From Lutimonas vermicola (GTDB lineage: Bacteria > Bacteroidota > Bacteroidia > Flavobacteriales > Flavobacteriaceae): a DNA stretch of 64,000 nucleotides. Positions 25,383 through 34,357 of this stretch are shown in pieces. Below the pieces are notes generated by a model. The model made no database searches and was not told the origin of the DNA. It saw nothing but the letters and a program-made list of their open reading frames with translations. The stretch is from positions 834,307-898,306 of the forward strand of contig NZ_JBCDNA010000003.1 in the NCBI RefSeq assembly GCF_038433205.1, written 5' to 3'. The translations under genes were made by a program, and so were the position numbers. Numbering within the stretch: the stretch's first letter is position 1; the number at the start of each line of letters is the position of its first letter.

Positions 25383-26996
25383 TTATTTTATAACACCTTG
25401 AATATTGCCATTAATATAATTTTGCTTGATATGAAGCTTTCCAGACCAAAATTGTTCAGATATTCCTTCACGCAGGCCATTCTTATAAAAGCATCGTCGA
25501 TGTAATTGTCCATATCCGTCATACTCTTCGTAAACTCCTTCCAGCAGCCCATTCTTATAAAAGCATCGTCGATCTAATCCCCCATACGCGTTATATTCTT
25601 CGAAAACTCCTTCGAGAAGACCATTCTTGTAAAAACACTTCTTAGATAATTTTCCATCCTGAAAATAGCTTTCAAAAGGTCCGTCGCACATTTCATCACA
25701 ATCAAAAGAGCCTTTTTCAATTAACTCACCTGACCTGTCATAAATCTCATAAGGACCATGTTTCCTTCTACTTTCGTCCAAAGTAATTCGATAATGCAAT
25801 TTTTCATTATCATGATATTTATAAAATGTATCATTACTATACTGTTCGGTAATTTGACCATTTTTGGAAAACCTATCAAATGAGCTGTCGTAAAGATCCC
25901 CTCTCTCTTTTAATTGTGCATTGTTGTAGTATACTTGATAGTCTCCTCTGAATCCATAAATCTCATCATTTTCATATCTAAATCTAAACTTTGGTTGACA
26001 ATTCCTATAAAAGAGTTCGAAGGTTTTGATTCTCTTATCTATTTTATAGCCTTCATCGATATTGAGTGTATAATCAAACTTCAACCGACCGTTATCAAAG
26101 TATGATTTACAATTTACATGGTTGCCATCACTTGAAATTTCCAATATTAATCCATCATCATTGAGTAGTTCTTTAAAACCTAATTTAGATAATAATTTTT
26201 TCTGTCTTTTGAAGTGGTCATTTAATTTCAACAGTAAATCCGGCTCCCATTTATGATCACAAATTATAAAATAGAAATTGTCATAAGTAGAGTCTGGTTT
26301 TTCTAATTCAGGTTTTACTTTATTACCATCTTTAAAAGATAACTGTCCATTTTTATAATAGGATATATAAGGCCCATGGATAAATCCATTTATATAACTA
26401 CATTTTTCTCTTAGCTGGCCATTTTCATGATAAGCTATATAAGGCCCATCTATTAGATCCTGTTTATAAGTACATTTTTTTCTTAGCTGGCCATTTTCAT
26501 GATAAGCTATATAAGGCCCATCTAATAGGTATTGTTTATAAAAACACTTTACTTCAAGTTGACCGTTTTCATAATAAGTTACATAAGGCCCGTTTAAATC
26601 TCCATTAACATAACTGCATTTTTCCTTTTGTTGACCACTTTGAAAATAAGATTCATTGGGTCCGTTTATATCTCCATTAGCATAAACACATTGTTTACTT
26701 AGCTGACCGTTTTCATGATAACATTTATAAGGCCCGTTTATATTTCCATTAGCATAACTGCATTTTTTCTTTAGTTGACCGTTTTTATAATAAGATTCAT
26801 AAAGACCCTCAAATTCATACGGCCCATCTATTAGTAGACTTTTATAACAACATTTTTCTTTTAGTTGCCCATTTGGATAATATTCTTCGAAAGGACCGCA
26901 ATAATATCCGTAATCACGACTGCCTTTTCGCTTTAAAGAGCCATCTTTAAAATATTCCTCAAATGGACCTTCGTCCATGGATTCTTTTGGAGCCAT
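25383..26996 (-). CDS. MORN-repeat protein (YwqK-like)
   Basis: The 537-residue protein is built from about 17 MORN_2-type repeats of 22-24 residues with the core GPYxxYxENGQLxxKCxYxNG, in two blocks (residues 5-225 and 330-530) separated by a non-repeat region of about 100 residues. There is no signal peptide. Databases often call such proteins YwqK-family antitoxins, but that name is not evidence of function; the repeats form an extended beta surface for binding. Neighbouring repeats are almost identical at DNA level. It is monocistronic and convergent with the DUF6602-like gene. Confidence 0.75.
   Translation of the reverse strand: MAPKESMDEGPFEEYFKDGSLKRKGSRDYGYYCGPFEEYYPNGQLKEKCCYKSLLIDGPYEFEGLYESYYKNGQLKKKCSYANGNINGPYKCYHENGQLSKQCVYANGDINGPNESYFQSGQQKEKCSYVNGDLNGPYVTYYENGQLEVKCFYKQYLLDGPYIAYHENGQLRKKCTYKQDLIDGPYIAYHENGQLREKCSYINGFIHGPYISYYKNGQLSFKDGNKVKPELEKPDSTYDNFYFIICDHKWEPDLLLKLNDHFKRQKKLLSKLGFKELLNDDGLILEISSDGNHVNCKSYFDNGRLKFDYTLNIDEGYKIDKRIKTFELFYRNCQPKFRFRYENDEIYGFRGDYQVYYNNAQLKERGDLYDSSFDRFSKNGQITEQYSNDTFYKYHDNEKLHYRITLDESRRKHGPYEIYDRSGELIEKGSFDCDEMCDGPFESYFQDGKLSKKCFYKNGLLEGVFEEYNAYGGLDRRCFYKNGLLEGVYEEYDGYGQLHRRCFYKNGLREGISEQFWSGKLHIKQNYINGNIQGVIK
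26409..26524 (-). repeat. 72-base internal tandem repeat in the MORN gene
   Basis: The segment 26409-26452 recurs without mismatch at 26481-26524, offset exactly 72 bases (24 codons, unit DGPYIAYHENGQLR). A second block at about 25480-25600 repeats at an offset of 69 bases (23 codons). This shows recent in-frame duplication. Confidence 0.85.
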
Positions 26997-27104
26997 ACTT
27001 ATTCAATTATTATGAAGAAACAATATTAATTTTTGGACACTATTCCTAGTGATGTAAAGTTAATAAGTGAAATATTAATTATCGGTTTTGATTAGATTTA
27101 TTGT

Positions 27105-27127
27105 ATACCCTCATCAGGGTATTTTTG
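27105..27127 (+). promoter_or_regulatory. Palindromic operator overlapping a promoter
   Basis: ATACCCTCATCAGGGTAT (27105-27122) is a near-perfect palindrome whose right arm runs into TATTTTTG (27120-27127), a -7 element, with TTG at 27101-27103 as possible -33 box. A closely similar palindrome, also followed by TTTTGCA, stands in the opposite orientation at 34060-34081. A regulator bound here would compete with RNA polymerase. The downstream gene starts at 27199. Confidence 0.6.
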
Positions 27128-27198
27128 CATAAGACTAATATTTATCATGAATATTGTAGTACATTCATGATACCTTTCAAGGGAATAATATTAAAAAT

Positions 27199-28071
27199 TT
27201 GCCTGAAATCATACGAGATAATTGTTTTTCCCTTTTTATAATCCTGGTTCTATATTTTTCCAGCAACATTTATGCGGAACAAATCAGAGAGGTGAAGGAT
27301 TGTATTGAATTTCAAGACGAGGATATACTTGTGTCAGAATTTCATAGGTTCTTAGTCCAAGAGACTGATATGGGTTGGTTTAAACAATATGTTACAATTA
27401 CATATAAAAATAAGATAGAGAATTTTAATGTTAGAATTCTTTGGCTTCCGACCAATAACCCTGCTCCTATCCATAAAATATCTGGACCAGGTATAATTGA
27501 ATTTACTGATCCAATAAAATCTACTCGATTTACAATTACACGTGGAGATCTTGTTTTTACTCCTGAAAGAATGGGAATAGATTCGTTAGAACAAAGATGG
27601 AGTCTATTGGATAAAACTTTTGAGTTGCAATTTGAAACACGGGCAATTAAAGATCGAATCACTGTTGGCAGTGTTACAGAACCTTTCTTTTTTTACGATG
27701 TTGATTTTGATAATGACCCGGAACTTTTAATCACTGAAGTCGCAGCTGGGCAACAACTAAGTAATACTTATAAAGTATATAACCTCGATGAATCTAGTTT
27801 TGCTAGTGATTCTGATCAGATAACGAACTTAAAACCATTTTCATTACTTAATGATTTTACAGAGTTTAATAAAATGGATAAGACAATTCATATTGACAAT
27901 TATTTAGGAGGTGGAAATACGGAAACTTCTATTTATAAAAAAGTCAATCCAAGTGAATTTAAATTGATTTCAATAATCAAATATTCCTGGGAGGAGAAAG
28001 TAACGTTTGAGTTTGTTGATGATGAAATGATTGAGGTGAAAAGTGAGCAAATTAATGAATACAATAATTGA
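27199..28071 (+). CDS. Hypothetical exported protein
   Basis: The 290-residue protein begins with a signal peptide (SLFIILVLYFSSNIYA, then EQ). The mature part is beta-rich and acidic, with VGSVTEPFFFYDVDFDNDPELLITEVAAG, a stretch resembling the aspartate-rich repeats of proteins that report on integrity of a fold (VCBS/FG-GAP-like), but no family is certain. The start is TTG at 27199, since a stop codon lies two codons upstream in frame and no ATG fits. It has its own promoter with a palindromic operator. Exported proteins are unusual in a defence island. Confidence 0.6.
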   Translation: MPEIIRDNCFSLFIILVLYFSSNIYAEQIREVKDCIEFQDEDILVSEFHRFLVQETDMGWFKQYVTITYKNKIENFNVRILWLPTNNPAPIHKISGPGIIEFTDPIKSTRFTITRGDLVFTPERMGIDSLEQRWSLLDKTFELQFETRAIKDRITVGSVTEPFFFYDVDFDNDPELLITEVAAGQQLSNTYKVYNLDESSFASDSDQITNLKPFSLLNDFTEFNKMDKTIHIDNYLGGGNTETSIYKKVNPSEFKLISIIKYSWEEKVTFEFVDDEMIEVKSEQINEYNN

Positions 28072-28095
28072 GCATAACTTTATCATAAAGGATCA

Positions 28096-29532
28096 CTATA
28101 ACAGTTTGAGTATTCTTGCCTGTTCCTTTTTTCCTTCTCTAGAAGGAAGAACATTGAAAACAACTTTACTTCCTACATCAACTTTAGGTGTCAAATGGGA
28201 ATTAGCTGAAAGATTAAAATAGTATCTATCATTATCACATGTAAGAAAACCATCCTTCCCACGATCATTATCATGTAGTATTTTTACTATCTCACCTTCA
28301 AGTTTACTTTCTCTTGTTTTAAATTTGGAGGTATGAACTCTTTTGGAACTTAGATTACTCCAATATTTTTTCAATTCAATCTTTAAGTTTTTAATATTTG
28401 ATAATTGTATTTCACTTTCTGAGAATTGGCCTAACTCATTAAATATTTTTTGAGGGACTCTCCATTCTGCCTCTTGCCTTATAAGTTTAGAAAGAGAAAT
28501 GTGCTTAAAGGCTAAATCTGATTGTCCCTTCTTGATAAGAATTTTACCTATTAGAAATAACAAATCAACCTTGAATTCAATAGGGCCAAAATTATTAATG
28601 GCATCCATAGAAAGTTTATATGCTCGCTCATAATCTTTTTTCTCCAAGTAGAGCTCTGCCAACTCCTTTTGAATAAACCACTCTCTTTTCTTTTTGAGAA
28701 TATTCTCAAACTCTTCAATTGTATCATCAGTATTGCCAAGATTTTTCTTTGAGAGTGCAATTCGTCGAGACAACCAAATATCATTGGAATAATGAAAGAT
28801 CTTAATATTTTCAAGAGCCTTTTTTGATATTTCAAAACACTCTTGCCATTCTCCTAATTTCATTAATGCCTTAGTTTTGTATGCATACCAGTTCTCAAAG
28901 TCTGAAGCAAGCTCCATTTTCTTTAACTGACCTTTTCTTTGAACCTCGATTGTCGAACATTCTTTACAAAGCTCGTTTGGTTTGATGCTATTACAGAACT
29001 CATTTACTAGTTTCCAATTAGGAGCAGGCTTTTTCTTTTCCGTTTTTAAAACAATTGAAAACAAGTTGGAAACTACAGTTTTAGAATAGTCAGTCTTTAA
29101 AGGTAATAAAATGGGTATAAGGCTCTCTATTCTATCAATTAACTCACTTTTGTCATAATGAAAATTGTGATTTATATTTTCTTCTTCATCTTCATCTTCA
29201 TCAAATAAATAGATTTCATCTTCATCTTCATGCGAGTTGTCATTCTCAGCTTTGTAATTTGACCAAAGTAACCAACCATAAGCAGTCAAAACTCTTTCTT
29301 TAGTCTTGCTGTTTATGGTAACATCATATATTTCTAAAAATTGATAACTTGCTTCAAAATGGTTAGTAAACCTTAAACTAGATATGATATCCGAAATGAG
29401 ATATTCATTATTAGATATTTGCTCTTTGGAAAAATCACCCTTATGCTCTTTAAAAAAAGTAAGTGCTTCATTAAATTTCTTTCCCCTTTTTAAGTCTGAT
29501 ATATGTCTACTAAAATCAAAAAGTGATGCCAT
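28096..29532 (-). CDS. TPR protein with cold-shock-like C-terminal domain
   Basis: The 478-residue protein has helical, TPR-like repeats over residues 1-400 (for example AYKTKALMKLGEWQECFEI, ELYLEKKDYERAYKLSMDAI, LFLIGKILIKKGQSDLAF), interrupted at about 105-125 by a very acidic tract. The last 65 residues (GEIVKILHDNDRGKDGFL onward, with VGSKVVFNV) look like a cold-shock/OB-type nucleic-acid-binding domain. It overlaps the stop of the NERD-helicase gene by one base (TAATG), so translation is probably coupled. A role as adaptor or RNA sensor for that enzyme is inferred. Confidence 0.6.
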   Translation of the reverse strand: MASLFDFSRHISDLKRGKKFNEALTFFKEHKGDFSKEQISNNEYLISDIISSLRFTNHFEASYQFLEIYDVTINSKTKERVLTAYGWLLWSNYKAENDNSHEDEDEIYLFDEDEDEEENINHNFHYDKSELIDRIESLIPILLPLKTDYSKTVVSNLFSIVLKTEKKKPAPNWKLVNEFCNSIKPNELCKECSTIEVQRKGQLKKMELASDFENWYAYKTKALMKLGEWQECFEISKKALENIKIFHYSNDIWLSRRIALSKKNLGNTDDTIEEFENILKKKREWFIQKELAELYLEKKDYERAYKLSMDAINNFGPIEFKVDLLFLIGKILIKKGQSDLAFKHISLSKLIRQEAEWRVPQKIFNELGQFSESEIQLSNIKNLKIELKKYWSNLSSKRVHTSKFKTRESKLEGEIVKILHDNDRGKDGFLTCDNDRYYFNLSANSHLTPKVDVGSKVVFNVLPSREGKKEQARILKLL

Positions 29533-32396
29533 TATTCATTTTTTAGATTATTGAGTATTTTTTGGAAATCAGTCCACAGCCCTAATTCAGAATATGCAGA
29601 AGCCGAAACCACTGAGAAAAAACCATCCCCGTCATAGAAAATGTCTACAATAAGATTTTCATCATCTCTAATGAGCTGAATAGAGTCTTTATATGGGGTT
29701 TGAATTATATAGGCAATTGATAAATTTGCTGGCTTGATTTTATTTCTTAAATGTTCATAGGCAGTAATTCTCCAACTATCTTTTATAAATCCAAAATCAA
29801 CTATTTCATTTTTAGACTTTAAAAGGTTTAAAACTTCATTACCAAATTCACTTGGTTGTGAATTCATTAGAGCTGGCATTTTGAATTGCCCCTTTTTGTT
29901 ATAGTAGATTAAAACAGTTGCCGATTCACCATCATTCCCTTTAAATTCATACAGTTCCTGATAATTAGAATGTATTATTGATGATATTCTGAATCTTTCT
30001 TTTTCTATCTTAATATTTATGAATTGAAAGAGTTGCAGTAAAGATGATGTAGTTTCAGATTCTGGAAACTTAAATTTATCGCTTATAACTGGATCAAATC
30101 TTGATAAATCTGCTGTTGTATCTGCTATGTAAAAAAAATGTTTCCCACCGGAATTCACATCACTTGTTGACCTGATATTAAGCTTAATAAAAGGTGTAAT
30201 AGACTCATAATTAATTAAGTTAACTTTTTGTGAAGCTCTTATTAAGCCTGTATAAATCCATTTAAAATAGTTTTCATTGGTTTTGCCTCTTCCTGTTTCC
30301 ACATTGAAAAATATTTCATCCCATTTGTTGCTCATAGCCTTGTGAACAGTTAATGCCCATCCAAAACGCAATTGAGCAGAATTCTTGATTCTATAGTATT
30401 CTGAAGCAGGCATGTTCCCTAAAAGTCGTTGAATTTTGGTAAGTACCTTCATCTTTACCCTTTTTCCTTCATCAAGTTGCACAAACAATTCCTTTAATTC
30501 TTCATCTGCGTAAAGATTCCCTTTTTTAAAATTTTCTAATTCCTTTTCTGCGAGTTGATTTAGCAAAATTTTAAATGATACTATTTCTTCTTTGGAAAGT
30601 TCTCCCTTATCACTTAAGCGATAGTTTTCTAAGCTCAAAAACCTTAAGACGTGATTGGATTCTTTTAATTTAATTACAACTTCGCGAAATGTCAATGGGG
30701 TTAATAGATTGGTTTTTTTTACTAAACTTTCGGAAACATCTATTATAGTTCCAAATTGACCATTAAATATTTTCTTTGGTTCGGCAAAGGGATCATTTGC
30801 ATCTTCAACGCGAATATTATTTCCAAAGACTATTAAATCATCCTTTGTTAAGTCAAAACCATTTTTTAATATGGAACTCTTTATCCAAAAGTTTACTTTT
30901 TGAGCGTCATAGTTAGAATAACATAGTATCTGTGAGTTTATATCTGAATTTAGCGAGTTTTCAATTGCAGAACGTGATATGTCTTTGGAAACCTTATTTA
31001 GTCTTTCGGAAAACTCAAATGAAAGATTATTAAATGATTGCTGACGAATGCTTTTGACAGCTTTCAAAGCTTCTAAAACTAAAGGAGATTTATCCTCCTT
31101 ATCTATTAGTTGAAAAGCTCTTACATTGCCTTTATACTTCTCTTTTAGATAATCTGGGTTTAGAGTTGATTCTTCCTTTTTCCCAATCGAAAGTTGATAG
31201 CTATCACCAATAAAAATGATTTTCCTTTTAGTGTTTTTACAGTCAGTAAATTTTATAAAATCTTCAAGTAATCTTCCTGAGCCAAATCGCAAATCAATTG
31301 ATTGATGGTAATTATCTGAAACTAATTGTGATTCATCAATGATGTAAATGCATTCTTCTGTATCATCTGATTTTTTTAGCGGAACTATTTCCAATTTTAA
31401 TTCTTTATTCATTTCATCGTTATCCTCTAATGCGTCTTCGCGCTTTTCATTTTGAGTATTACCACCATATATGTAGGAATAAATGCTTTTGAAATCCAGG
31501 TTGCTATTTTTGAGTAGATTATTTGATACTCGACCCGAAGATGCAAAAAGCTTTACCTCAGGAATTTTATTTTTAAACGCGATGTCTTGAATAAATGGGA
31601 TCAGATGAGTTTTTCCACTTAAAGAAGTTCCCTGCAGCACAAAATATTTCTCATCATCTGATTTAATGAAGTTCTCAATTTCAACAAGTGAAGACTTTTG
31701 GTCTTGGTATAAGTTATCAAAGTCTAGCTCAGATTCATATGAAGTAAAATCTGTTGTTTTTTCATAGTTCTCTGAAATATCATATAAGTCGGCTCTAAAT
31801 ACTTCTTTGAATAAATCAAATGATTTTTTTGGAATGGACACTTCTTTGTCCGTAATATCAATAATATCTCTAATTTTCTCAAGATAGTTGCTTCTGTCAA
31901 TTATGAAAAAGTTCAATTCTTCTTTGGGAGGAATTGTTCCTTTTAGTTCAATTGATTTTTGGAAACAAACTGTTCTTATAGTATGATAAGGGTTAAAACA
32001 ATATGGTTTTTTGAGCCTGTTTGAGATGTGTGATTCAGTTACTTTGATAAATCGTTCCTTTTGATTCTTAAGTTGAATGAAAGGATTTATTGAGTTTCCT
32101 CCTTTAATAATTTCTCCTTTTCCATTAGTCCAGCGACCATATTCGAATTCAGACCTAGCATTTTTTGGTAAGGTAATCTTACCTCCAAAATTTTTAAAGT
32201 CTATAATACAAACAACGTTCCTAGTTACTAACAGAGCGTCAATTTGAAGCCTATTTTCTTCTTCGCATTCAGAATTGGCTATCAATAAGCCATCAATTGA
32301 ATACTTTTTGAATAAGTTGCCAAGGTTTTCCGCAAATTCCCTAAAAAAAGTATTTTCATAGTTTCTTGCGGCCGTTCCTTTTCTTATTTCTAGCAT
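29532..32396 (-). CDS. NERD nuclease-SF1 helicase fusion protein
   Basis: The 954-residue protein opens with a NERD nuclease domain (about 10-130: D53 in LQIDALLV, D66 and K68 in IIDFKNFGG). A helicase module follows: Walker A at 256-263 (GTSLSGKT), Walker B with D354-E355 (YIIDESQL), a motif like GDSYQLS, and a UvrD/RecD-type C-terminal motif (WALTVHKAMSNKWDEIFF, YTGLIRA). About 200 more residues lack clear motifs. Such nuclease-helicase fusions act in anti-phage systems by degrading foreign DNA. It is the third gene of a four-gene minus-strand operon. Confidence 0.8.
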   Translation of the reverse strand: MLEIRKGTAARNYENTFFREFAENLGNLFKKYSIDGLLIANSECEEENRLQIDALLVTRNVVCIIDFKNFGGKITLPKNARSEFEYGRWTNGKGEIIKGGNSINPFIQLKNQKERFIKVTESHISNRLKKPYCFNPYHTIRTVCFQKSIELKGTIPPKEELNFFIIDRSNYLEKIRDIIDITDKEVSIPKKSFDLFKEVFRADLYDISENYEKTTDFTSYESELDFDNLYQDQKSSLVEIENFIKSDDEKYFVLQGTSLSGKTHLIPFIQDIAFKNKIPEVKLFASSGRVSNNLLKNSNLDFKSIYSYIYGGNTQNEKREDALEDNDEMNKELKLEIVPLKKSDDTEECIYIIDESQLVSDNYHQSIDLRFGSGRLLEDFIKFTDCKNTKRKIIFIGDSYQLSIGKKEESTLNPDYLKEKYKGNVRAFQLIDKEDKSPLVLEALKAVKSIRQQSFNNLSFEFSERLNKVSKDISRSAIENSLNSDINSQILCYSNYDAQKVNFWIKSSILKNGFDLTKDDLIVFGNNIRVEDANDPFAEPKKIFNGQFGTIIDVSESLVKKTNLLTPLTFREVVIKLKESNHVLRFLSLENYRLSDKGELSKEEIVSFKILLNQLAEKELENFKKGNLYADEELKELFVQLDEGKRVKMKVLTKIQRLLGNMPASEYYRIKNSAQLRFGWALTVHKAMSNKWDEIFFNVETGRGKTNENYFKWIYTGLIRASQKVNLINYESITPFIKLNIRSTSDVNSGGKHFFYIADTTADLSRFDPVISDKFKFPESETTSSLLQLFQFINIKIEKERFRISSIIHSNYQELYEFKGNDGESATVLIYYNKKGQFKMPALMNSQPSEFGNEVLNLLKSKNEIVDFGFIKDSWRITAYEHLRNKIKPANLSIAYIIQTPYKDSIQLIRDDENLIVDIFYDGDGFFSVVSASAYSELGLWTDFQKILNNLKNE

Positions 32397-32437
32397 AATA
32401 ATTTTTTAATTCAAATAAGAATTGCACATAAACATTC

Positions 32438-33001
32438 TTAATTCTTCCAAAATCTCCAGTTACATTTCTTGTTATTTATATTCTTCTCAATTTTATCAAC
32501 TCTTAACTGAATCAAATTAACTTTTTCACTTATTATTTTGACATTGTTTTCTATGGATTTTGTATCATTAATCTTTTGAAGAAGTGTACTATTTGATTGT
32601 TGCAATTTTTCAATTGAATTTAATTCATCTAACTCATCTTTATATTCAAAGTATTTTTTATTATCTAAATCCGCCTTCATATACTTAAGAAGTATTTTTT
32701 CATATTCCAAATCAGAATTTTTTAACTCATTAAGCATTCTTAGTAAATACAGATAGTTATTAGGTCCACTATGAGAAAATCTATATCTCTTTTTATAAAT
32801 AAATGTTAATTTATTTGTGCCGTAATAAGCCACAGGTTCGGAAGATATTTTTAACTGAAATTGTGGAAAAAATTCACTCCTATGGCAACGCTTTTGAAGA
32901 GATGATGTGTTAAAACTAATTTCATATAGTAGTGAATTTAGGGGTAAATCTTCATTCTCTTCTAATCTATGGAATCCGCATTCATTCTCGTAAAATTTCA
33001 T
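32438..33001 (-). CDS. Hypothetical protein with C-terminal coiled coil
   Basis: The 187-residue protein has an N-terminal half with mixed strands (LYEISFNTSSLQ, FQLKISSEPVAYYGTNKLTFIYKKRYRF) and a C-terminal half that is a long charged helix (LNSIEKLQQSNSTLLQKI to LIQLRVDKIEKNI), likely a coiled coil. The end is basic and contains tryptophans (CNWRFWKN). No family recognised. It lies between the PD-(D/E)XK-like gene (56 nt) and the helicase gene (41 nt) and could be their assembly factor. Confidence 0.6.
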   Translation of the reverse strand: MKFYENECGFHRLEENEDLPLNSLLYEISFNTSSLQKRCHRSEFFPQFQLKISSEPVAYYGTNKLTFIYKKRYRFSHSGPNNYLYLLRMLNELKNSDLEYEKILLKYMKADLDNKKYFEYKDELDELNSIEKLQQSNSTLLQKINDTKSIENNVKIISEKVNLIQLRVDKIEKNINNKKCNWRFWKN

Positions 33002-33057
33002 TTGTCAGGTTATATCGGTTATGCCTTTTTAGAGTGCATAATTTTTGCTTTCTTTTT

Positions 33058-33957
33058 TCAATCTTTGATTATATATCTATCATCTAGGTATTTCAACCAT
33101 TTCTCGGTCCTTGTATTTGATTTGTGTTTGTTACAAATTGAAAGAAAGTTCTCGTAAGTTACAGGCACAAATCTGTCCTTATTATTGGTTAACATGTTAA
33201 TGTACTCATTACTTGTTTCTATAAAATGAACGTTTCCTTTAGGAAACATGGTTATTGAGGTAAAATGCTTAAACTTGTCAAAGTCCTCAAGAACAATACT
33301 TTCTCCAAGTAGTTGGTTACGCCAAACTTGTCTAAATTTATCCGAAACTAGTAGATCAATTGTATTCGACTTGTAAAGCCCACATCGCTCAGAAATTAAA
33401 TAGTATTTTGAGTTTTTGTTATTGATATCCATTTCTTGTTTTGAGTTCTTCTTCAGTTTGTAATCATGCTCCGTGTATTTGACCTCAATTCCAATAATTC
33501 CTTTTTGATTATCTATATGAGTGTATTCAATATATGTGTCAAATGAGGTCTTGTCTTTGAGATATTTTTCAGAAGGCTTAGGGGCATATTCTATTTCTAG
33601 TCTGTCAAGGGATTGGATTTGACCACTTAACAGGTCATTAAGTACTTTTTTACCAAATTCAAGATCTGTTTTAAAAGGCGCGAACAAATTGAACCCTATA
33701 TGTTCACTGCGAAGCATATTAGAATAAAGAGGTCTGTTATATCTAGGGTATCGCTTTTTGACTTCTTGAAAGATTTTAAAATCATCATAGAAATTCAATC
33801 CAGCAGAAGCGTCCTTTTCAGTCAAGTAATTGCCATATCCATCGAACGGGACTTCTAATTGGAAAGCACGATATTTTGATTGATGAAGACGAGCCTTTTC
33901 AAGAAATCCTGTGGTATCAGTTAATCTGTCTTTAGAATATTGAGGTCCAATTTTCAT
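33058..33957 (-). CDS. PD-(D/E)XK-type putative restriction nuclease
   Basis: The 299-residue protein has a nuclease-fold pattern: NMLRSEHIGFNLFAPF (residues 80-95), LEIEYAP (120-125), D140 in TSFDTYIEYTH and the E158-x-K160 pair in IGIEVKYTE. This resembles the PGN_0703-type restriction-endonuclease-like families as I remember them. The C-terminal third carries ITMFPKGN and other strands without known motifs. It is the first gene of the minus-strand operon and would be the first made from the promoter near 34060. Target (phage DNA, host DNA or RNA) is unknown. Confidence 0.65.
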   Translation of the reverse strand: MKIGPQYSKDRLTDTTGFLEKARLHQSKYRAFQLEVPFDGYGNYLTEKDASAGLNFYDDFKIFQEVKKRYPRYNRPLYSNMLRSEHIGFNLFAPFKTDLEFGKKVLNDLLSGQIQSLDRLEIEYAPKPSEKYLKDKTSFDTYIEYTHIDNQKGIIGIEVKYTEHDYKLKKNSKQEMDINNKNSKYYLISERCGLYKSNTIDLLVSDKFRQVWRNQLLGESIVLEDFDKFKHFTSITMFPKGNVHFIETSNEYINMLTNNKDRFVPVTYENFLSICNKHKSNTRTEKWLKYLDDRYIIKD

Positions 33958-34058
33958 TCTATATACTATTTAAATCCGTCTCCACTTTCTTTTAAGAGAT
34001 AAGAGTTCAATATATCTAAATCATATGTTTTAATTCATGACTTAAGTCAGACTGTTGC

Positions 34059-34082
34059 AAAATACCTTGATAAGGGTATTTC
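34059..34082 (-). promoter_or_regulatory. Second palindromic operator, upstream of the nuclease-helicase operon
   Basis: Read on the minus strand this is AAATACCCTTATCAAGGTAT followed by TTTGCA. It matches the palindrome at 27105-27122 at most positions, and the same TTTT(T)GCA follows it. A weak -7 element overlaps its right arm. It lies about 100 bases before the first gene of the operon (start at 33957). The surrounding 33958-34357 holds no gene. Confidence 0.5.
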
Positions 34083-34357
34083 AAATATATGGCTTTGTCA
34101 AAATTGATTATACGGCTAACCGTATTTCTTCGAGCCTTATCTACATATAAGGGTCGAACTAAACTTATAAAATCCTGTATTTATTTAGCGTTTTAGAAAA
34201 GTTACCTATTCGGTTGTCTCAAACATTTACAGAAAGGATTTAAATCTGAATTCTGTATATTTAATGAAAGTTTAACAATGGTGCCCAATTCGAGACCATG
34301 AAAGAATTTGGATATTTAATTTACTGGTAATAAGTCAGATACTCTATAAGCTATAAC

